A DNA stretch of 64,000 bases, taken from Pirellula staleyi DSM 6068 (GTDB lineage Bacteria > Planctomycetota > Planctomycetia > Pirellulales > Pirellulaceae). The notes below the pieces were generated by a model, which saw only the letters and a list, made by a program, of their open reading frames with translations, did not search any database and was not told the origin of the DNA. The position numbers and the translations under genes are program-made. The stretch covers positions 5,022,001 through 5,086,000 of the forward strand of contig NC_013720.1 in assembly GCF_000025185.1 (NCBI RefSeq), in the 5' to 3' direction. Of the stretch, positions 18,677 through 28,295 are shown piece by piece. Position 1 is the first letter of the stretch. The number at the start of each line of letters is the position of its first letter.

Positions 18677-21184
18677 TTAGCTGCCGCGCAGTTTGGTGCG
18701 AGGTAGCTCGAGTGTAAACTCGGCACCACCACCAGCAGCGGTTTTGTATGTCAAATTGCCCCCCAGTTGCCGCGCCATGCGCAAACAAAGGGCGAGCCCT
18801 AAGCCGACACCAGGAGCAGTGTCGGCCGCTTCGTGAACGCTCTTGCTAAAGGGCTCGAACAGTCGCACTTGCCCTGCTTCGGGGATGCCTGGACCGTGAT
18901 CGCGGATCACAAGTTTCGCCATCCCCCAAACTCCTTCGGCAGCGGTGAGCTGCAATGTGCGATCGGTCGCCGTTTTGGCGTATTTGCAGGCATTATCAAT
19001 CAAATTCGAGAGGATTTGATCGATCGCAGCGGGATCGGTGTCGACCATCATCCGTGCAGCTTCGGGGGACATCACGACATCGAGCTGCATATTCGATTCA
19101 CGAAGATGCGACGCCAGTCGCGAGCGACTACGATCGATGAGTGCGCCGAGCGCGATCGACTCTTTTCGGGTGGCTAGTCCCGTTCTTTCGAGCCTCGCAT
19201 ATTGCAGCACATTCTCGACCAGATGTGCGAGCCGATCGGCCTCGGTGCGGAGCGTATCGAGATACGACTTTTGCTGCTCGGGAGAACTGACCATTCCTTC
19301 CGCGAGCATTTCGGCATACATGCGAAAAGTGGTGAGTGGCGTGCGGAGTTCGTGGGTCACCGCAGCGACAAAAGCGCCGCGACGTTCACTAAGCTGCACA
19401 ACACGGTCGAGCAAAACTCCGGCCACCACAATCGCAACCAGGAGCGTGATCCAGGCGATGCCAAGCGCTGCGCGAATCGGTGTGAAACCGGGGGCTACCG
19501 CCTCAAGAGGTGGCAGCACCAGCTTGGCCGGAACGGTGGCGAGCAAGCGACCGAGGGGTGCTTCGGATTCGTCGTTCACCGGCACGAGCTTCGCGTCGGG
19601 TAAAAGGTCGGAGACTTCGCTCGACAAGCGCGATTGAATTGCATTCCAGTCGAGCCAACATCCTTGCACAATGGTTTCGCCGCGCACCATCACACGACGG
19701 GCCAAGATCAATTGACCTCGAATCCACAGAGGTCGGCTCACACCTTCCACGGCGGGAACCAGCGGCGAGATCCCTTCAAACGATTGGCGCTGCTCGAGGA
19801 CTTGCCGCTGTGCATAGGCCTGAAAAACCCGGTCGCGATTGGCGAGGTCGTTACTGCCGCGCGGCAGCGATTCGTAGAAGGTTCCGACCGAACTAGCAGG
19901 CTCGGCGCGCGACTGCGCTGCGCTAGGGACCATCCATCGAGGAGAAATATAGCCCGATCCCTGCTCGCCGGGACGACGCGGAGCTGTTGCACTGGATTGA
20001 TCATCGTAAGTGCCGGTTTGCGACTGTCCGGCGCTTGGTGCCTGAGAAGGTTCGGCGGGCCTTGGCTGATCGGGAACTTGCGACAGTTCACCCGTCTGCT
20101 GCTGAGGCCCGTCGTTCAGCTCTTTCTCTGGTCGGTCTTGCTCTTGCATCTCTCCCTCCGACGCACCCCCGGAGCCGAATGGATCTTGAATCACAGGACG
20201 AGGCGCACCGAGCGGTGTTGTGGGCTCGCTTAGCGGGGGTTCGCCAGGAACAGGAAGCCCGAAGGGATCGGCCGGAACTGGCGTTGGAGGCGTGACGTCC
20301 GAAGGAGCTGCGGTGGGTGGCCGTGTTACCTCGGAAAATCCTCCTGGCTGCGGGGCCGATGCGGTGTCTAAGGGTGGTGTGCTCGTCGGTGGAAATGGTG
20401 CCTGCGATGGCGAATTGGTCGAAGGAATTTCTACAGGTGGTCCCACTTCATTTTCGCGCATGGAACTTTGAACCGACGGGGATTGCGCTTGGTTGCGGTA
20501 ATTCGAGCGCGGCCCATAATCGCCTGCGTCGCCCCGACCCGGCAGCGACTGCTGCTTTGTGATCGCTTCATCGATCTGCTTGAAATTGTCGCTCCGATAG
20601 ACATTCGCAATCACCGGTGGATTGTTGTAACTCTGCAGCGGATCGGTGCGGGCAACGACCCCCGATGCTGGATCGGCTTCGAGATCGATCGATTCATTGG
20701 GAAGTTCCGCCAGCAATTCACTTGCGCGCAGCAGATCGGTCAATTGAGCCAAACGAATCGTCGACTCGGTGATCTGTTTTTCTGAAACACCCTGCTCGAT
20801 CGCTAGTTCGCGCGTTGGCCCTTGCGGCACTTGCGGCGAGGTGAGCCGTCCCCCTTCGCTGAGCTGGAAATGAATCAGCACAAATCCTGGAGGCTCTTTG
20901 AGGAGCGGAGAAAGCTCGAGCCCACCGCCTCGTGTTGCTGGAACCGTAAGGAGGGCGTGATAGACCGGTTCAGGACGCGCTGCTTCTTGCGCGAGGAGTG
21001 GTGTGAGAAGTGTATCCATCCGCCAAAGCGCGCGGCTGACATCCTGATCGAGTTCGGCATCTTGCCGAGCCTGCGATTGCTGCTGATCGAGTTCGAGCGC
21101 TTTGATCGTCAGCCAGCTGAACGTCGCGAGCACCAGCACCAGACCGGCGATGAACAAACTCCAAATCTGCCACGGACGCTTCAT
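18677..21184 (-). CDS. Membrane sensor histidine kinase
   Basis: The protein has 835 residues. TM1 is at about 7-28; TM2 precedes the kinase core ('ALGIAWITLLVAIVVAGVLL', about 570-590). The segment between them is unusually long (about 540 residues), and roughly 240-410 of it is a Pro/Gln/Ser-rich low-complexity stretch. The core has the H box 'VTHELRTPLTTF' with phosphoacceptor His611, N box 'NLIDNACKYA' (about 727-736), D box 'RDHGPGIPE' (about 761-769) and G box 'GVGLGLAL' (about 792-799), all intact. Its start codon overlaps the stop of the upstream response regulator by 4 bases (ATGA), so the two are translationally coupled. The signal is unknown. Confidence 0.9.
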   Translation of the reverse strand: MKRPWQIWSLFIAGLVLVLATFSWLTIKALELDQQQSQARQDAELDQDVSRALWRMDTLLTPLLAQEAARPEPVYHALLTVPATRGGGLELSPLLKEPPGFVLIHFQLSEGGRLTSPQVPQGPTRELAIEQGVSEKQITESTIRLAQLTDLLRASELLAELPNESIDLEADPASGVVARTDPLQSYNNPPVIANVYRSDNFKQIDEAITKQQSLPGRGDAGDYGPRSNYRNQAQSPSVQSSMRENEVGPPVEIPSTNSPSQAPFPPTSTPPLDTASAPQPGGFSEVTRPPTAAPSDVTPPTPVPADPFGLPVPGEPPLSEPTTPLGAPRPVIQDPFGSGGASEGEMQEQDRPEKELNDGPQQQTGELSQVPDQPRPAEPSQAPSAGQSQTGTYDDQSSATAPRRPGEQGSGYISPRWMVPSAAQSRAEPASSVGTFYESLPRGSNDLANRDRVFQAYAQRQVLEQRQSFEGISPLVPAVEGVSRPLWIRGQLILARRVMVRGETIVQGCWLDWNAIQSRLSSEVSDLLPDAKLVPVNDESEAPLGRLLATVPAKLVLPPLEAVAPGFTPIRAALGIAWITLLVAIVVAGVLLDRVVQLSERRGAFVAAVTHELRTPLTTFRMYAEMLAEGMVSSPEQQKSYLDTLRTEADRLAHLVENVLQYARLERTGLATRKESIALGALIDRSRSRLASHLRESNMQLDVVMSPEAARMMVDTDPAAIDQILSNLIDNACKYAKTATDRTLQLTAAEGVWGMAKLVIRDHGPGIPEAGQVRLFEPFSKSVHEAADTAPGVGLGLALCLRMARQLGGNLTYKTAAGGGAEFTLELPRTKLRGS

Positions 21185-21894
21185 GACGACTGCTCCGCGG
21201 GCAACTGCGCAAACATATAGCCCTTTCCTCGCACGGTGAGCAACACGCGCGGCTGTGTGGGATCATCGCGCAACTTTTCGCGCAGTCGCGCAATCTGCAT
21301 ATCGATCGTGCGGGTGGGAAGTCCATCGGGGCTGATGCGCCACACGTTCACCAGCAGCTCATCGCGACTGATGGCGCGGCCAGCATGACTTGCCAAATAG
21401 CGAACCAACTCGCATTCGCGCTCCGATAGATCGAGCCGCTCCCCATCGGTGAAGCGGAGTTCGCGACGGGCCAGATCGGCAACTCCGCCAGGGACTTCCA
21501 CCGCTTGCACATCGGTGGGCCGCTGCGGTGATCGACGGAGTACAGCTTCCACACGCGCAAGAAGTTCTTTCACGCTGAATGGTTTTACGACATAGTCGTC
21601 GGCCCCCGCTTCGAGACCTTCCACCCGATCGGCTTCTTCCCCACGCGCGGTGAGTATGATCACCGGCAACAGCGGACGGACACTCCGCACGGTTCGCAAA
21701 ATTTCCATCCCACCACAACCGGGAAGCACGAGATCCAAGAGCAGCAGATCGCACGCTTGTTGCACCGCCATCTCGCGTCCTACTCGCCCACTGCCCGATT
21801 CCAAAACGTGGTAGCCCGAGAACCTAAGTGCATCGACGATCCCTCGGCGAATCGCACTGTCATCTTCGATCGTGAGGATGGTTTTCGTAGACAT
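21181..21894 (-). CDS. OmpR-family response regulator
   Basis: The protein has 237 residues. The receiver domain (1-120) has the acid pair Asp11/Asp12, phosphoacceptor Asp54 in 'LLLLDLVLPG', Thr82 and Lys104 in 'VVKPFSVKE'. The C-terminal winged-helix DNA-binding domain (about 135-230) contains 'LSERECELVRYLASHAGRAI' and 'VDMQIARLREKL'-type features ending in 'VLLTVRGKGYMF', standard for OmpR/PhoB regulators. It is first in a two-gene operon with the histidine kinase, overlapping it by 4 bases. Regulon unknown. Confidence 0.93.
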   Translation of the reverse strand: MSTKTILTIEDDSAIRRGIVDALRFSGYHVLESGSGRVGREMAVQQACDLLLLDLVLPGCGGMEILRTVRSVRPLLPVIILTARGEEADRVEGLEAGADDYVVKPFSVKELLARVEAVLRRSPQRPTDVQAVEVPGGVADLARRELRFTDGERLDLSERECELVRYLASHAGRAISRDELLVNVWRISPDGLPTRTIDMQIARLREKLRDDPTQPRVLLTVRGKGYMFAQLPAEQSS

Positions 21895-22171
21895 AAAGAG
21901 GTCCTGGAGAAGTTCGCCTCAAGCACTCGCCCCGAACTTGAGATTTCACTTCCTTCCAAGTGTACCCGACAACCTTGGCCAAGCACCTGCCAGAAAATGG
22001 GGAGAACGGCCCGCTGGGAGTAACTCGTTTGTAACGCCTAGCTTTCCAGCTACCTAAAAACACCCTCAAAAACGTGTGCGGCACTTCGATGTACAACGCG
22101 TTACACTAGGTGGGATCGCAGCGGCAACCTAACGCCCGCTCGCACTAATCCACTTCCGATCGCTAGGGGCT

Positions 22172-23842
22172 ATGCGGATGTTTGGGGTGAAATCGTTTCG
22201 CGCAGCTGAACTGTTTTTGACCTTAGCTATCGTGCTACCGGCGCTGCTGATTTCAGCCGGTTGTCGCGATCGCCTTGCTCCGGGACTGGCCGAGGCACCA
22301 CCCGACCCCAATGCCTACAAAAACCGCAAAATCCTCAAGCCGAAGGTCGAACAGCCGGTCGACGTTTCCGAGGAAACAGCGCTCATCGAAAAGGCCTACG
22401 AATCGTCGCGCACCGCGCGCCGCAACTTCGGATCGCAAGAGTCGGGTGGTGTTCGACTCGCCACCACCGCCATCGAATCGAATCTCGATATCGCCCCCAC
22501 GCTTGTCATTTGGCTCTTTGACGCATCACCAGCGAGCCAAAAGATGGCAATCGAATCAGTCTCGGCGGCCAAGGCTTATTACACCTCTCCCACGACGAAA
22601 TCGAAACTCGATGATCCCGAGCAGCCGCTGCTGACGGTGGTGGGACGATTCGCTGAATCGCTCGAACTGCTAACGCCGGAGCCAACTTCCACCGAAGCGG
22701 ATATCTCGGCGGCGCTCGACAAAGTGCTCGATGCTCCGCCGATCGAAGCAGCCACCACGCAGCCACTCACAGCTGCTCAGTCTGCTGCAGAAAAGTTTCT
22801 TTCCACGCGCACCGAGGGTGGCCGCCAAGTGCTGCTGGTGATGGTCACTGCGCAAGCTGGTAGCGACGATGCCAAAGCAGAAACACTAGCGCCGATGCTG
22901 CAGCGAATGGCGATACCTCTGTACGTGATTGGCACGGCGGCTCCTTGGGGTCAGCCAGGACCTCCGGCCAATGTCGGCGCACGCCCCAATGAACGTGAAG
23001 CTGCAAAACCGACGCGCTACGGTCCGGAGTCACGCTACAGCGAACGGGTGCTCGTCCACATGAGCGCCACGGGGAACTATCGCACCAACGAGAATCTAGC
23101 CATCGAATCGGGCTTCGGACCGTTTGGTCTTGAGTGGGTCGCACGAGCCAGTGGTGGGATGTTCTTTGCCTCACGACCTTTGACCAGCAGCTTTTCGAAC
23201 TTTCGTCACGGCAATACCTACACGGTTTGGCCCACCGGAAGTGAATGGCGTTTTGAGCCTAACGTCGCCAGCAAGTATGCCCCCGATTATGTCTCCGAAG
23301 CCGAATATCAAAAGCGACTCGGTAATGCAGCGGCTCGCGCGCTACATGAAGCTGCGAAACTTGGCGACTTGGTGATCGACGAATACCCGGCTCTCAACTT
23401 CGAACGGAAGTCGGAAGCGCAGATGGCTCGGTCACTCAGCACCGCGCAGCAGTATGCCGCTCGGAACGTTCCACCCGTCGATCGCCGCTACGATCTGCTG
23501 CTCGCAGGAGAATCGGGACGCGATTCGCTTCCGACCGCGCGCTGGCAAGTGCAGTACGATATCGCGATGGGACAAGTCCTCGCGGCGAAGGTGCGACTCG
23601 ATGGCTACAACGCTATGATCGCCGCGCTCAAGCGTGGCAAAACGCCGACCGATCCCGAGAGCAAACTGTGGCTGCTTGAACAATCCACCAACATCGAAAC
23701 GGGAAGCGCGATGCAGAAAATGGCGGAAAAGGCAACGATGTACCTCACCCGCGTGAAGCAAGAGCATCCCGGCACACCTTGGGCCAAACTCGCCGAAGAA
23801 GAGCTTCTATCACCACTGGGCTGGAGTTGGAAAGAAGGCTAG
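22172..23842 (+). CDS. Lipoprotein with a von Willebrand factor A-like domain
   Basis: The protein has 556 residues. A hydrophobic segment ends in the lipobox 'LISAGC' (Cys31), so it should be lipid-anchored. 'LVIWLFDASPASQKM' (near residue 110) gives a MIDAS-type DxSxS motif at the end of the first strand of a vWA fold, and 'GGRQVLLVMVTAQAG' plus 'AIPLYVIGTAAPWG' fit later strands. The C-terminal half is helical with 'AARALHEAAKLGDL' and a segment typical of planctomycete homologues ('QVQYDIAMGQVLAAKVR'). It is divergent from the two-component operon (277 bases). Partner and function are unknown; vWA domains usually mediate metal-dependent protein contacts. Confidence 0.7.
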   Translation: MRMFGVKSFRAAELFLTLAIVLPALLISAGCRDRLAPGLAEAPPDPNAYKNRKILKPKVEQPVDVSEETALIEKAYESSRTARRNFGSQESGGVRLATTAIESNLDIAPTLVIWLFDASPASQKMAIESVSAAKAYYTSPTTKSKLDDPEQPLLTVVGRFAESLELLTPEPTSTEADISAALDKVLDAPPIEAATTQPLTAAQSAAEKFLSTRTEGGRQVLLVMVTAQAGSDDAKAETLAPMLQRMAIPLYVIGTAAPWGQPGPPANVGARPNEREAAKPTRYGPESRYSERVLVHMSATGNYRTNENLAIESGFGPFGLEWVARASGGMFFASRPLTSSFSNFRHGNTYTVWPTGSEWRFEPNVASKYAPDYVSEAEYQKRLGNAAARALHEAAKLGDLVIDEYPALNFERKSEAQMARSLSTAQQYAARNVPPVDRRYDLLLAGESGRDSLPTARWQVQYDIAMGQVLAAKVRLDGYNAMIAALKRGKTPTDPESKLWLLEQSTNIETGSAMQKMAEKATMYLTRVKQEHPGTPWAKLAEEELLSPLGWSWKEG

Positions 23843-23936
23843 TCTTTTCGCTGGCGCCAGAAATTGCTCGGCGCACTAGCCACTCGCCTTGCTTGAGCTA
23901 ACATTCAAAGCATCGTCACACGGAAATGGACTTCGT

Positions 23937-24908
23937 ATGTCAGTGACCATTACGCCGCGCGTTATCGCTTCGCATAACGGACTCGCAGGGGCCGAGCGAA
24001 CTTATGCGGAACTTCTCGCCGGTGCACGCCCGGTGGAAGCTTGTGTGCGCGGCGTGACGCTCATCGAAGACGATCCACTCGAGCACTCTGTTGGTATTGG
24101 CGGCATTCCTAACGAAGAGGGGGTCGTGCAACTCGATGCCGCTGTGATGGATGGAACGCTTCATCGTGGCGCAGGAGTCGCGGCTCTCGAGGGGATTCGT
24201 AACCCGGCTCAAGTCGCGCTCAAACTCCTCGAGCAAACGCATCGTGTGCTTCTCGTTGGCGAAGGTGCGCAAAAGTTTGCTCTCGCGAATGGCTTTCCTA
24301 CCGAGAATTTACTCACCGATAAAGCGCGACGCATCTGGATGCACTGGAAGCGTACGCGGTCGAACATCGACGACTGGAAGCATCCAGAACAGGTCGACGA
24401 CGATGTGGCCGAGTGGTTCCGCACGCAGTACACCGGCGCGTCGGGCTATGGCAAGGTCGGCACTGTGCATGTCGCTGCGATCGACGCCACCGGCCAGATG
24501 GGATGCTGCACCAGCACGAGCGGGCACTCGTTCAAATTGGCCGGAAGAGTAGGGGATTCCCCTATCCTTGGCGCGGGGCTGTTTGCCGATAGCGAAGCGG
24601 GGACCTGCGGCAGCATTGGGCACGGCGAAGCAAATCTCGAGAACTGCTCGTCGTTTGCTTGTGTCGAAATGATGCGTGGTGGAATGTCGCCGGAAGCAGC
24701 AGGCATGAAGATGCTCGAGCGTATCGCTCGGATCACACGCCCCGAACAAAAAGATGATCAGGGGCGACCGAAATTCAATTTATGGCTCTTTCTGCTGGCG
24801 CCCGATGGTCGCTATGCCGGCGTCACGATGTGGGGCCCGAAAACCTACGCCCTCGTCGATGCCGACGGCGCTCGGCTGCTCCCTTGCCGAGCGCTCTTTA
24901 CGCGCTGA
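23937..24908 (+). CDS. N4-glycosylasparaginase-like Ntn hydrolase (asparaginase 2 family)
   Basis: The protein has 323 residues from the ATG at 23937; the frame opens at a TTG 48 bases upstream. Family motifs include 'SVGIGGIPNEEGVVQLDA', 'GRVGDSPILGAGLFAD' and 'GEANLENCSSF'. The predicted autocleavage site is before Thr176 in 'GKVGTVHVAAID', giving a mature N-terminal Thr nucleophile. There is no signal peptide, so it should be cytoplasmic. It would cleave N-acetylglucosaminyl-asparagine or isoaspartyl-type amide bonds; the exact substrate cannot be read. Convergent with the ebo-like cluster. Confidence 0.85.
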   Translation: MSVTITPRVIASHNGLAGAERTYAELLAGARPVEACVRGVTLIEDDPLEHSVGIGGIPNEEGVVQLDAAVMDGTLHRGAGVAALEGIRNPAQVALKLLEQTHRVLLVGEGAQKFALANGFPTENLLTDKARRIWMHWKRTRSNIDDWKHPEQVDDDVAEWFRTQYTGASGYGKVGTVHVAAIDATGQMGCCTSTSGHSFKLAGRVGDSPILGAGLFADSEAGTCGSIGHGEANLENCSSFACVEMMRGGMSPEAAGMKMLERIARITRPEQKDDQGRPKFNLWLFLLAPDGRYAGVTMWGPKTYALVDADGARLLPCRALFTR

Positions 24909-24941
24909 TTGTCTCGCAACTGCGAGCAGCGTTGGCGTGCG

Positions 24942-26267
24942 CTAGATTCCAAACTGATTGAGCACCAACTCGAACAGATCGGTGTCGGCGATGGGCCGTT
25001 CGACGAACACACCCTTTTGACTCGACAGTAGGACGGTCCGCTGAGCGTCGCTTACTGCTGGTGCGCCGTGCGATCCGCCAATCAGCGTGGCATCGAGCGG
25101 AATGCACTTGTTCGCGCGATCGAAGTGCAGCTCTACCGGGTCGTAGCCCGGTTTACGATGGATGTCGACGGTGCGGGCAAACTTCGGTGCCTTCGCGTCG
25201 TCGAGCCAGTAGTAGTAGGCCTGCCAGCTTTCAGCCGTGCTGATCAAAATCACTTCGCCGCTGCGCTCGTGATCCATGCCATATTTTTTACGTTCATCGC
25301 CCGCCAGAACTTCGGCAATCCCTGGCTTTCCTTTGAAAAGATCGACCACTTTCGCGATGTTCGCGCTATCGGCATCTTTCACAAACACGTGGCTGAACTG
25401 ATGGTCGACGAGCGCCCAAGCAGGCGTTTCGCCATACGCAATCACTTCGCCCGTGCCATCGTCGGTAACGCTTAGCAGGCCTGCTTCTCGGAGGAGACGA
25501 TTGGGGTAGGTGACGTGGTTGACCGGCGTGATGGCGTATTCGCCAGCCACGAGCCACAGTAGTCGATGGCCTTGATAAGCGGCTGCTGCATCGGTGGCGA
25601 GCTTGCCAATCACGTTATCGAGTTCGATCACCGCCTGCAGAGCGGCTGGCGAATCGGGACCAAGTTTTTGCGCGGCGTAGTCGAGCTGCGGCAGATAGAT
25701 ATGAAAGAAACGGGGCTTATACTTCTCCATCGCCAGCGCCGCGGAGTTGGCGATCCATGCGGTCGAGGCAATGCCAGCCATCGGCCCCCAGAAGTTCATC
25801 AGCGGAAAATGTCCGAGAGCGTCGCGCAGATCGCCGTAGTATTCCTTCGGCTTGGTGTAGCACCAGAGCGATTCGCTGCCGTCGGGATTATGCACTGGCG
25901 CGGGCATGCAGATGTAGTCGGCGCCACAGCCTTTGGTCAGCATCGGAAACCAAGTGGCCGACGTCAGCTGCGGATCGTGCTTGTGCAGCACGTCCCAAAT
26001 TTGCGGCTGCTGAATCTTGTCGTTCCAAGCGGTCCACATTTCCACTTTCGCGGTGTCACGCCAAAAGAAACCGTTGCCGATCACACCGGTTTCGCTCGGC
26101 AATTTGCCGGTGAGCATGGCCGTTTGCGAGGTCCAAGTGACCGCGGGAAAACTGGGGACCAGCGTCGCGATGTCGCCACCCGACGTGAGTGCTCGAAGCT
26201 GCGGCATCGAGGCCAGATCCTGCCTGCGCAAGCCCGGAATCGACAAATAAATCACGCAGTCGCTCAT
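24942..26267 (-). CDS. Alkaline-phosphatase-superfamily protein (EboF-like)
   Basis: The protein has 441 residues from the ATG at 26267 (an upstream TTG is in frame). It resembles type I phosphodiesterase/nucleotide pyrophosphatases: 'PSFPAVTWTSQTAMLTGKLP' carries the expected Thr nucleophile region, then 'GVIGNGFFWRD' and a late 'GSHGAPAVSD'. Several usual metal ligands are absent: the first Asp-Gly is replaced by 'LSIPGL', and the 'SDHG' motif by 'VAGEY'. 'YLPQLDYAAQKLGPDS' keeps Asp but has Gln for the following His. It is last in a run with TIM-barrel and UbiA-like genes, the order known for EboC-EboE-EboF. Activity is therefore uncertain. Confidence 0.7.
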   Translation of the reverse strand: MSDCVIYLSIPGLRRQDLASMPQLRALTSGGDIATLVPSFPAVTWTSQTAMLTGKLPSETGVIGNGFFWRDTAKVEMWTAWNDKIQQPQIWDVLHKHDPQLTSATWFPMLTKGCGADYICMPAPVHNPDGSESLWCYTKPKEYYGDLRDALGHFPLMNFWGPMAGIASTAWIANSAALAMEKYKPRFFHIYLPQLDYAAQKLGPDSPAALQAVIELDNVIGKLATDAAAAYQGHRLLWLVAGEYAITPVNHVTYPNRLLREAGLLSVTDDGTGEVIAYGETPAWALVDHQFSHVFVKDADSANIAKVVDLFKGKPGIAEVLAGDERKKYGMDHERSGEVILISTAESWQAYYYWLDDAKAPKFARTVDIHRKPGYDPVELHFDRANKCIPLDATLIGGSHGAPAVSDAQRTVLLSSQKGVFVERPIADTDLFELVLNQFGI

Positions 26268-26351
26268 CAGCAAAAACTCCGATTCGAAGAGGCAGTGGCG
26301 CGTCCGCTGCGAGCGCGCTACGACAAACTAACCAGGACCGAAAGTGCCACG

Positions 26352-27197
26352 CTACTTGCCCAGAGCGCGATTGAACAGAGGGGCGAGGAACTCCCACGCT
26401 TTTCGGGCGGCCTGCGGAGCCTCGTGACTATGCCGGCTCAGCTCGACATGCACGCCTCCCTGATAGCCGCACCGCGCGAGCGCCGCAATGATCGGCGGGA
26501 ACTCCATTTCTCCTTCACCGAACATCAAATGCTCGTGAACATCGGCGCGCATATCCTCCAAATGCACATTCACCATTCGGTCGGACCAGCGTGCCACATA
26601 GTCGGCGATCGGCAACTCTCCTTGGCAGTAAAGATGGCCGATGTCGAGCGTCAGCTTGAGATGCGTGTGATCGATCCACTGCAACAGTCGCGTGAAGCGA
26701 CTCATCGTGTCGATCACCATGCCCGGCTCGGGTTCAAACGCAATCCAAACGCCTGCCGCAGCGGCGCGATCGAGCACAGGAGCCAGCGACTCGGCAATAC
26801 GCTCGAGCAGCTGCTCTTCCGTAGCTTGATCGCGAGCAATACCCGACCAGAGTGACACCGACGAACTTCCAAGAGCACGCGCGGCATCGATTGCGCGGTA
26901 GTAGAAATCGATGCGACGCGACCGAGCTTCCGGCGCACTGCTGACGAGTGTCGGCTCGTGCTTCATTTTCGGATCGAGCAAAAATCGAGCGCCGGTTTCG
27001 ACAACGCTCGTCAGATTTCGCTCGTCGAGTAGCGCTCGAGTGCGGCGCAGTTCGTCAGGAAAGCGTACGTCAAACGGATTCAGCCGACCGTGATCGAGGG
27101 TAATCGCGATGCTCTGGTAGCCAAGGTTCGCAAGTTCTGCGATCGCATCGAGCGGATCGTGATGCGCCCAGCCGTTGGTGTTGTAGCCCAGTAGCAT
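26352..27197 (-). CDS. Xylose-isomerase-like TIM-barrel protein (EboE-like)
   Basis: The protein has 281 residues. The sugar-phosphate isomerase/epimerase fold is seen in 'YNTNGWAHHDPLDAIAEL', 'VWIAFEPEPGMVID' (metal-ligand Glu), 'KLTLDIGHLYCQGE' (Asp and His ligands), 'MVNVHLEDM' and 'GGVHVELSRHSHE' (closing Glu). The metal ligands appear intact. It sits between the UbiA-like and phosphatase-superfamily genes with gaps of 33 and 84 bases, all on one strand. EboE proteins of the ebo clusters have this fold, but so do many sugar isomerases; the neighbourhood is the main argument. Confidence 0.72.
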   Translation of the reverse strand: MLLGYNTNGWAHHDPLDAIAELANLGYQSIAITLDHGRLNPFDVRFPDELRRTRALLDERNLTSVVETGARFLLDPKMKHEPTLVSSAPEARSRRIDFYYRAIDAARALGSSSVSLWSGIARDQATEEQLLERIAESLAPVLDRAAAAGVWIAFEPEPGMVIDTMSRFTRLLQWIDHTHLKLTLDIGHLYCQGELPIADYVARWSDRMVNVHLEDMRADVHEHLMFGEGEMEFPPIIAALARCGYQGGVHVELSRHSHEAPQAARKAWEFLAPLFNRALGK

Positions 27198-27230
27198 GAT
27201 TGACGAAGCAGGGGGCGAATGGTGGTGCGA

Positions 27231-28226
27231 TTAGGTGGAGTAGATGAACCGCTGCAGCGCAAGGGTCGGGAGCATCAAAGCCACGATCGCCAGCGAATAT
27301 CCCGGGGTCAGCACGGTGAGAACGACGGCAGCGTGAAACATGATGAGAGACAGAATAGCCTGCTTGATCACTGGTTGCACGGTGCTCGGCTGTGGATCGG
27401 CAATCGCGCGGACACCTCGCAGCAAAATGCTGACACCCAGGCACGACATCAGCAGCATGAACATTTGCGCTGGTATCCGTTGACCAGGCAGAGCAAGGGC
27501 CTGATACACAACCCCTGCTACTCCGGAGAGCATCAGTAGCAGTCCGATGGTTAGTTGCCAGCGCGAGCTCTCCACTGCCTCTTGTCTCGAAAACCAAGTG
27601 ACGCCAGCGATATAAAGTCCGTAAGCGATCGCCAGCAGCAGCCACACCGCTGGGTATCCCATCACCACCGGCTCGCTTACGGCCGGCGCAAGGCTCATCC
27701 CCAGCAAAATGTTGAGCGTGCGACAGGCACCCATGGCAAAGGGGCCGGCGAAGGTGTGCTTCAGCCAGGCGTTGTAAAGCAGAATCATCCCGGCCAAGAG
27801 GGTCGCAACACCACCGCTGTGGAGCATCGAGATCGTCTCAGCTTGATAGGCAATGCCAACCACCCATGCCAGCAAGCATCCGAGCACCAGCAGACCGGCA
27901 CCAAATCGTTTGGCAAAGTCGAGCGAAACAGCGCCGCTGGGGAGTGGTCGCGTAGGACGCTCGACCCGATCGATTTCGATATCAAACACGTCGTTCAGCA
28001 CCATCCCTGCGGTGTAAAGCATCGCGCTGGCTATGGCGAGCGCGATGAGCCCCGGCAAGGGCTGAGCATCGCCCCGAGCGAGGAAAAAACCGAGCAGGAT
28101 ATCGGCTACTGACGTGAAGACATTCGACAGCCGACAGAGTTTCAGCAGTGGCAACAAGCTTCCACTGGGGCCGCGATCGGCCGCTTCAGGCAACGATTCG
28201 ATCGTGGGTGGAAGCTGACTGTTCAC
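27231..28226 (-). CDS. UbiA-family prenyltransferase-like membrane protein (EboC-like)
   Basis: The protein has 331 residues from a GTG at 28226. About eight to nine hydrophobic helices are visible. The first Asp-rich motif NDxxDxxxD is present as 'LNDVFDIEIDRVERPTRPLP' (Asn78, Asp79, Asp82, Asp86). The second Asp-rich motif expected of active UbiA enzymes is not evident: the matching loop reads 'YIAGVTWFSRQEA'. 'LCRLSNVFTSVADILLGFF' near the start resembles UbiA-like EboC proteins. It lies 69 bases downstream of the desaturase gene and 33 upstream of the EboE-like gene. Confidence 0.75.
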   Translation of the reverse strand: MNSQLPPTIESLPEAADRGPSGSLLPLLKLCRLSNVFTSVADILLGFFLARGDAQPLPGLIALAIASAMLYTAGMVLNDVFDIEIDRVERPTRPLPSGAVSLDFAKRFGAGLLVLGCLLAWVVGIAYQAETISMLHSGGVATLLAGMILLYNAWLKHTFAGPFAMGACRTLNILLGMSLAPAVSEPVVMGYPAVWLLLAIAYGLYIAGVTWFSRQEAVESSRWQLTIGLLLMLSGVAGVVYQALALPGQRIPAQMFMLLMSCLGVSILLRGVRAIADPQPSTVQPVIKQAILSLIMFHAAVVLTVLTPGYSLAIVALMLPTLALQRFIYST

Positions 28227-28295
28227 TCGCTCACTCGCAGTTCGCCGGCGGGCACTAGAATTCGCATCAGGGGAGGGGAGACTGACGGCGATATT

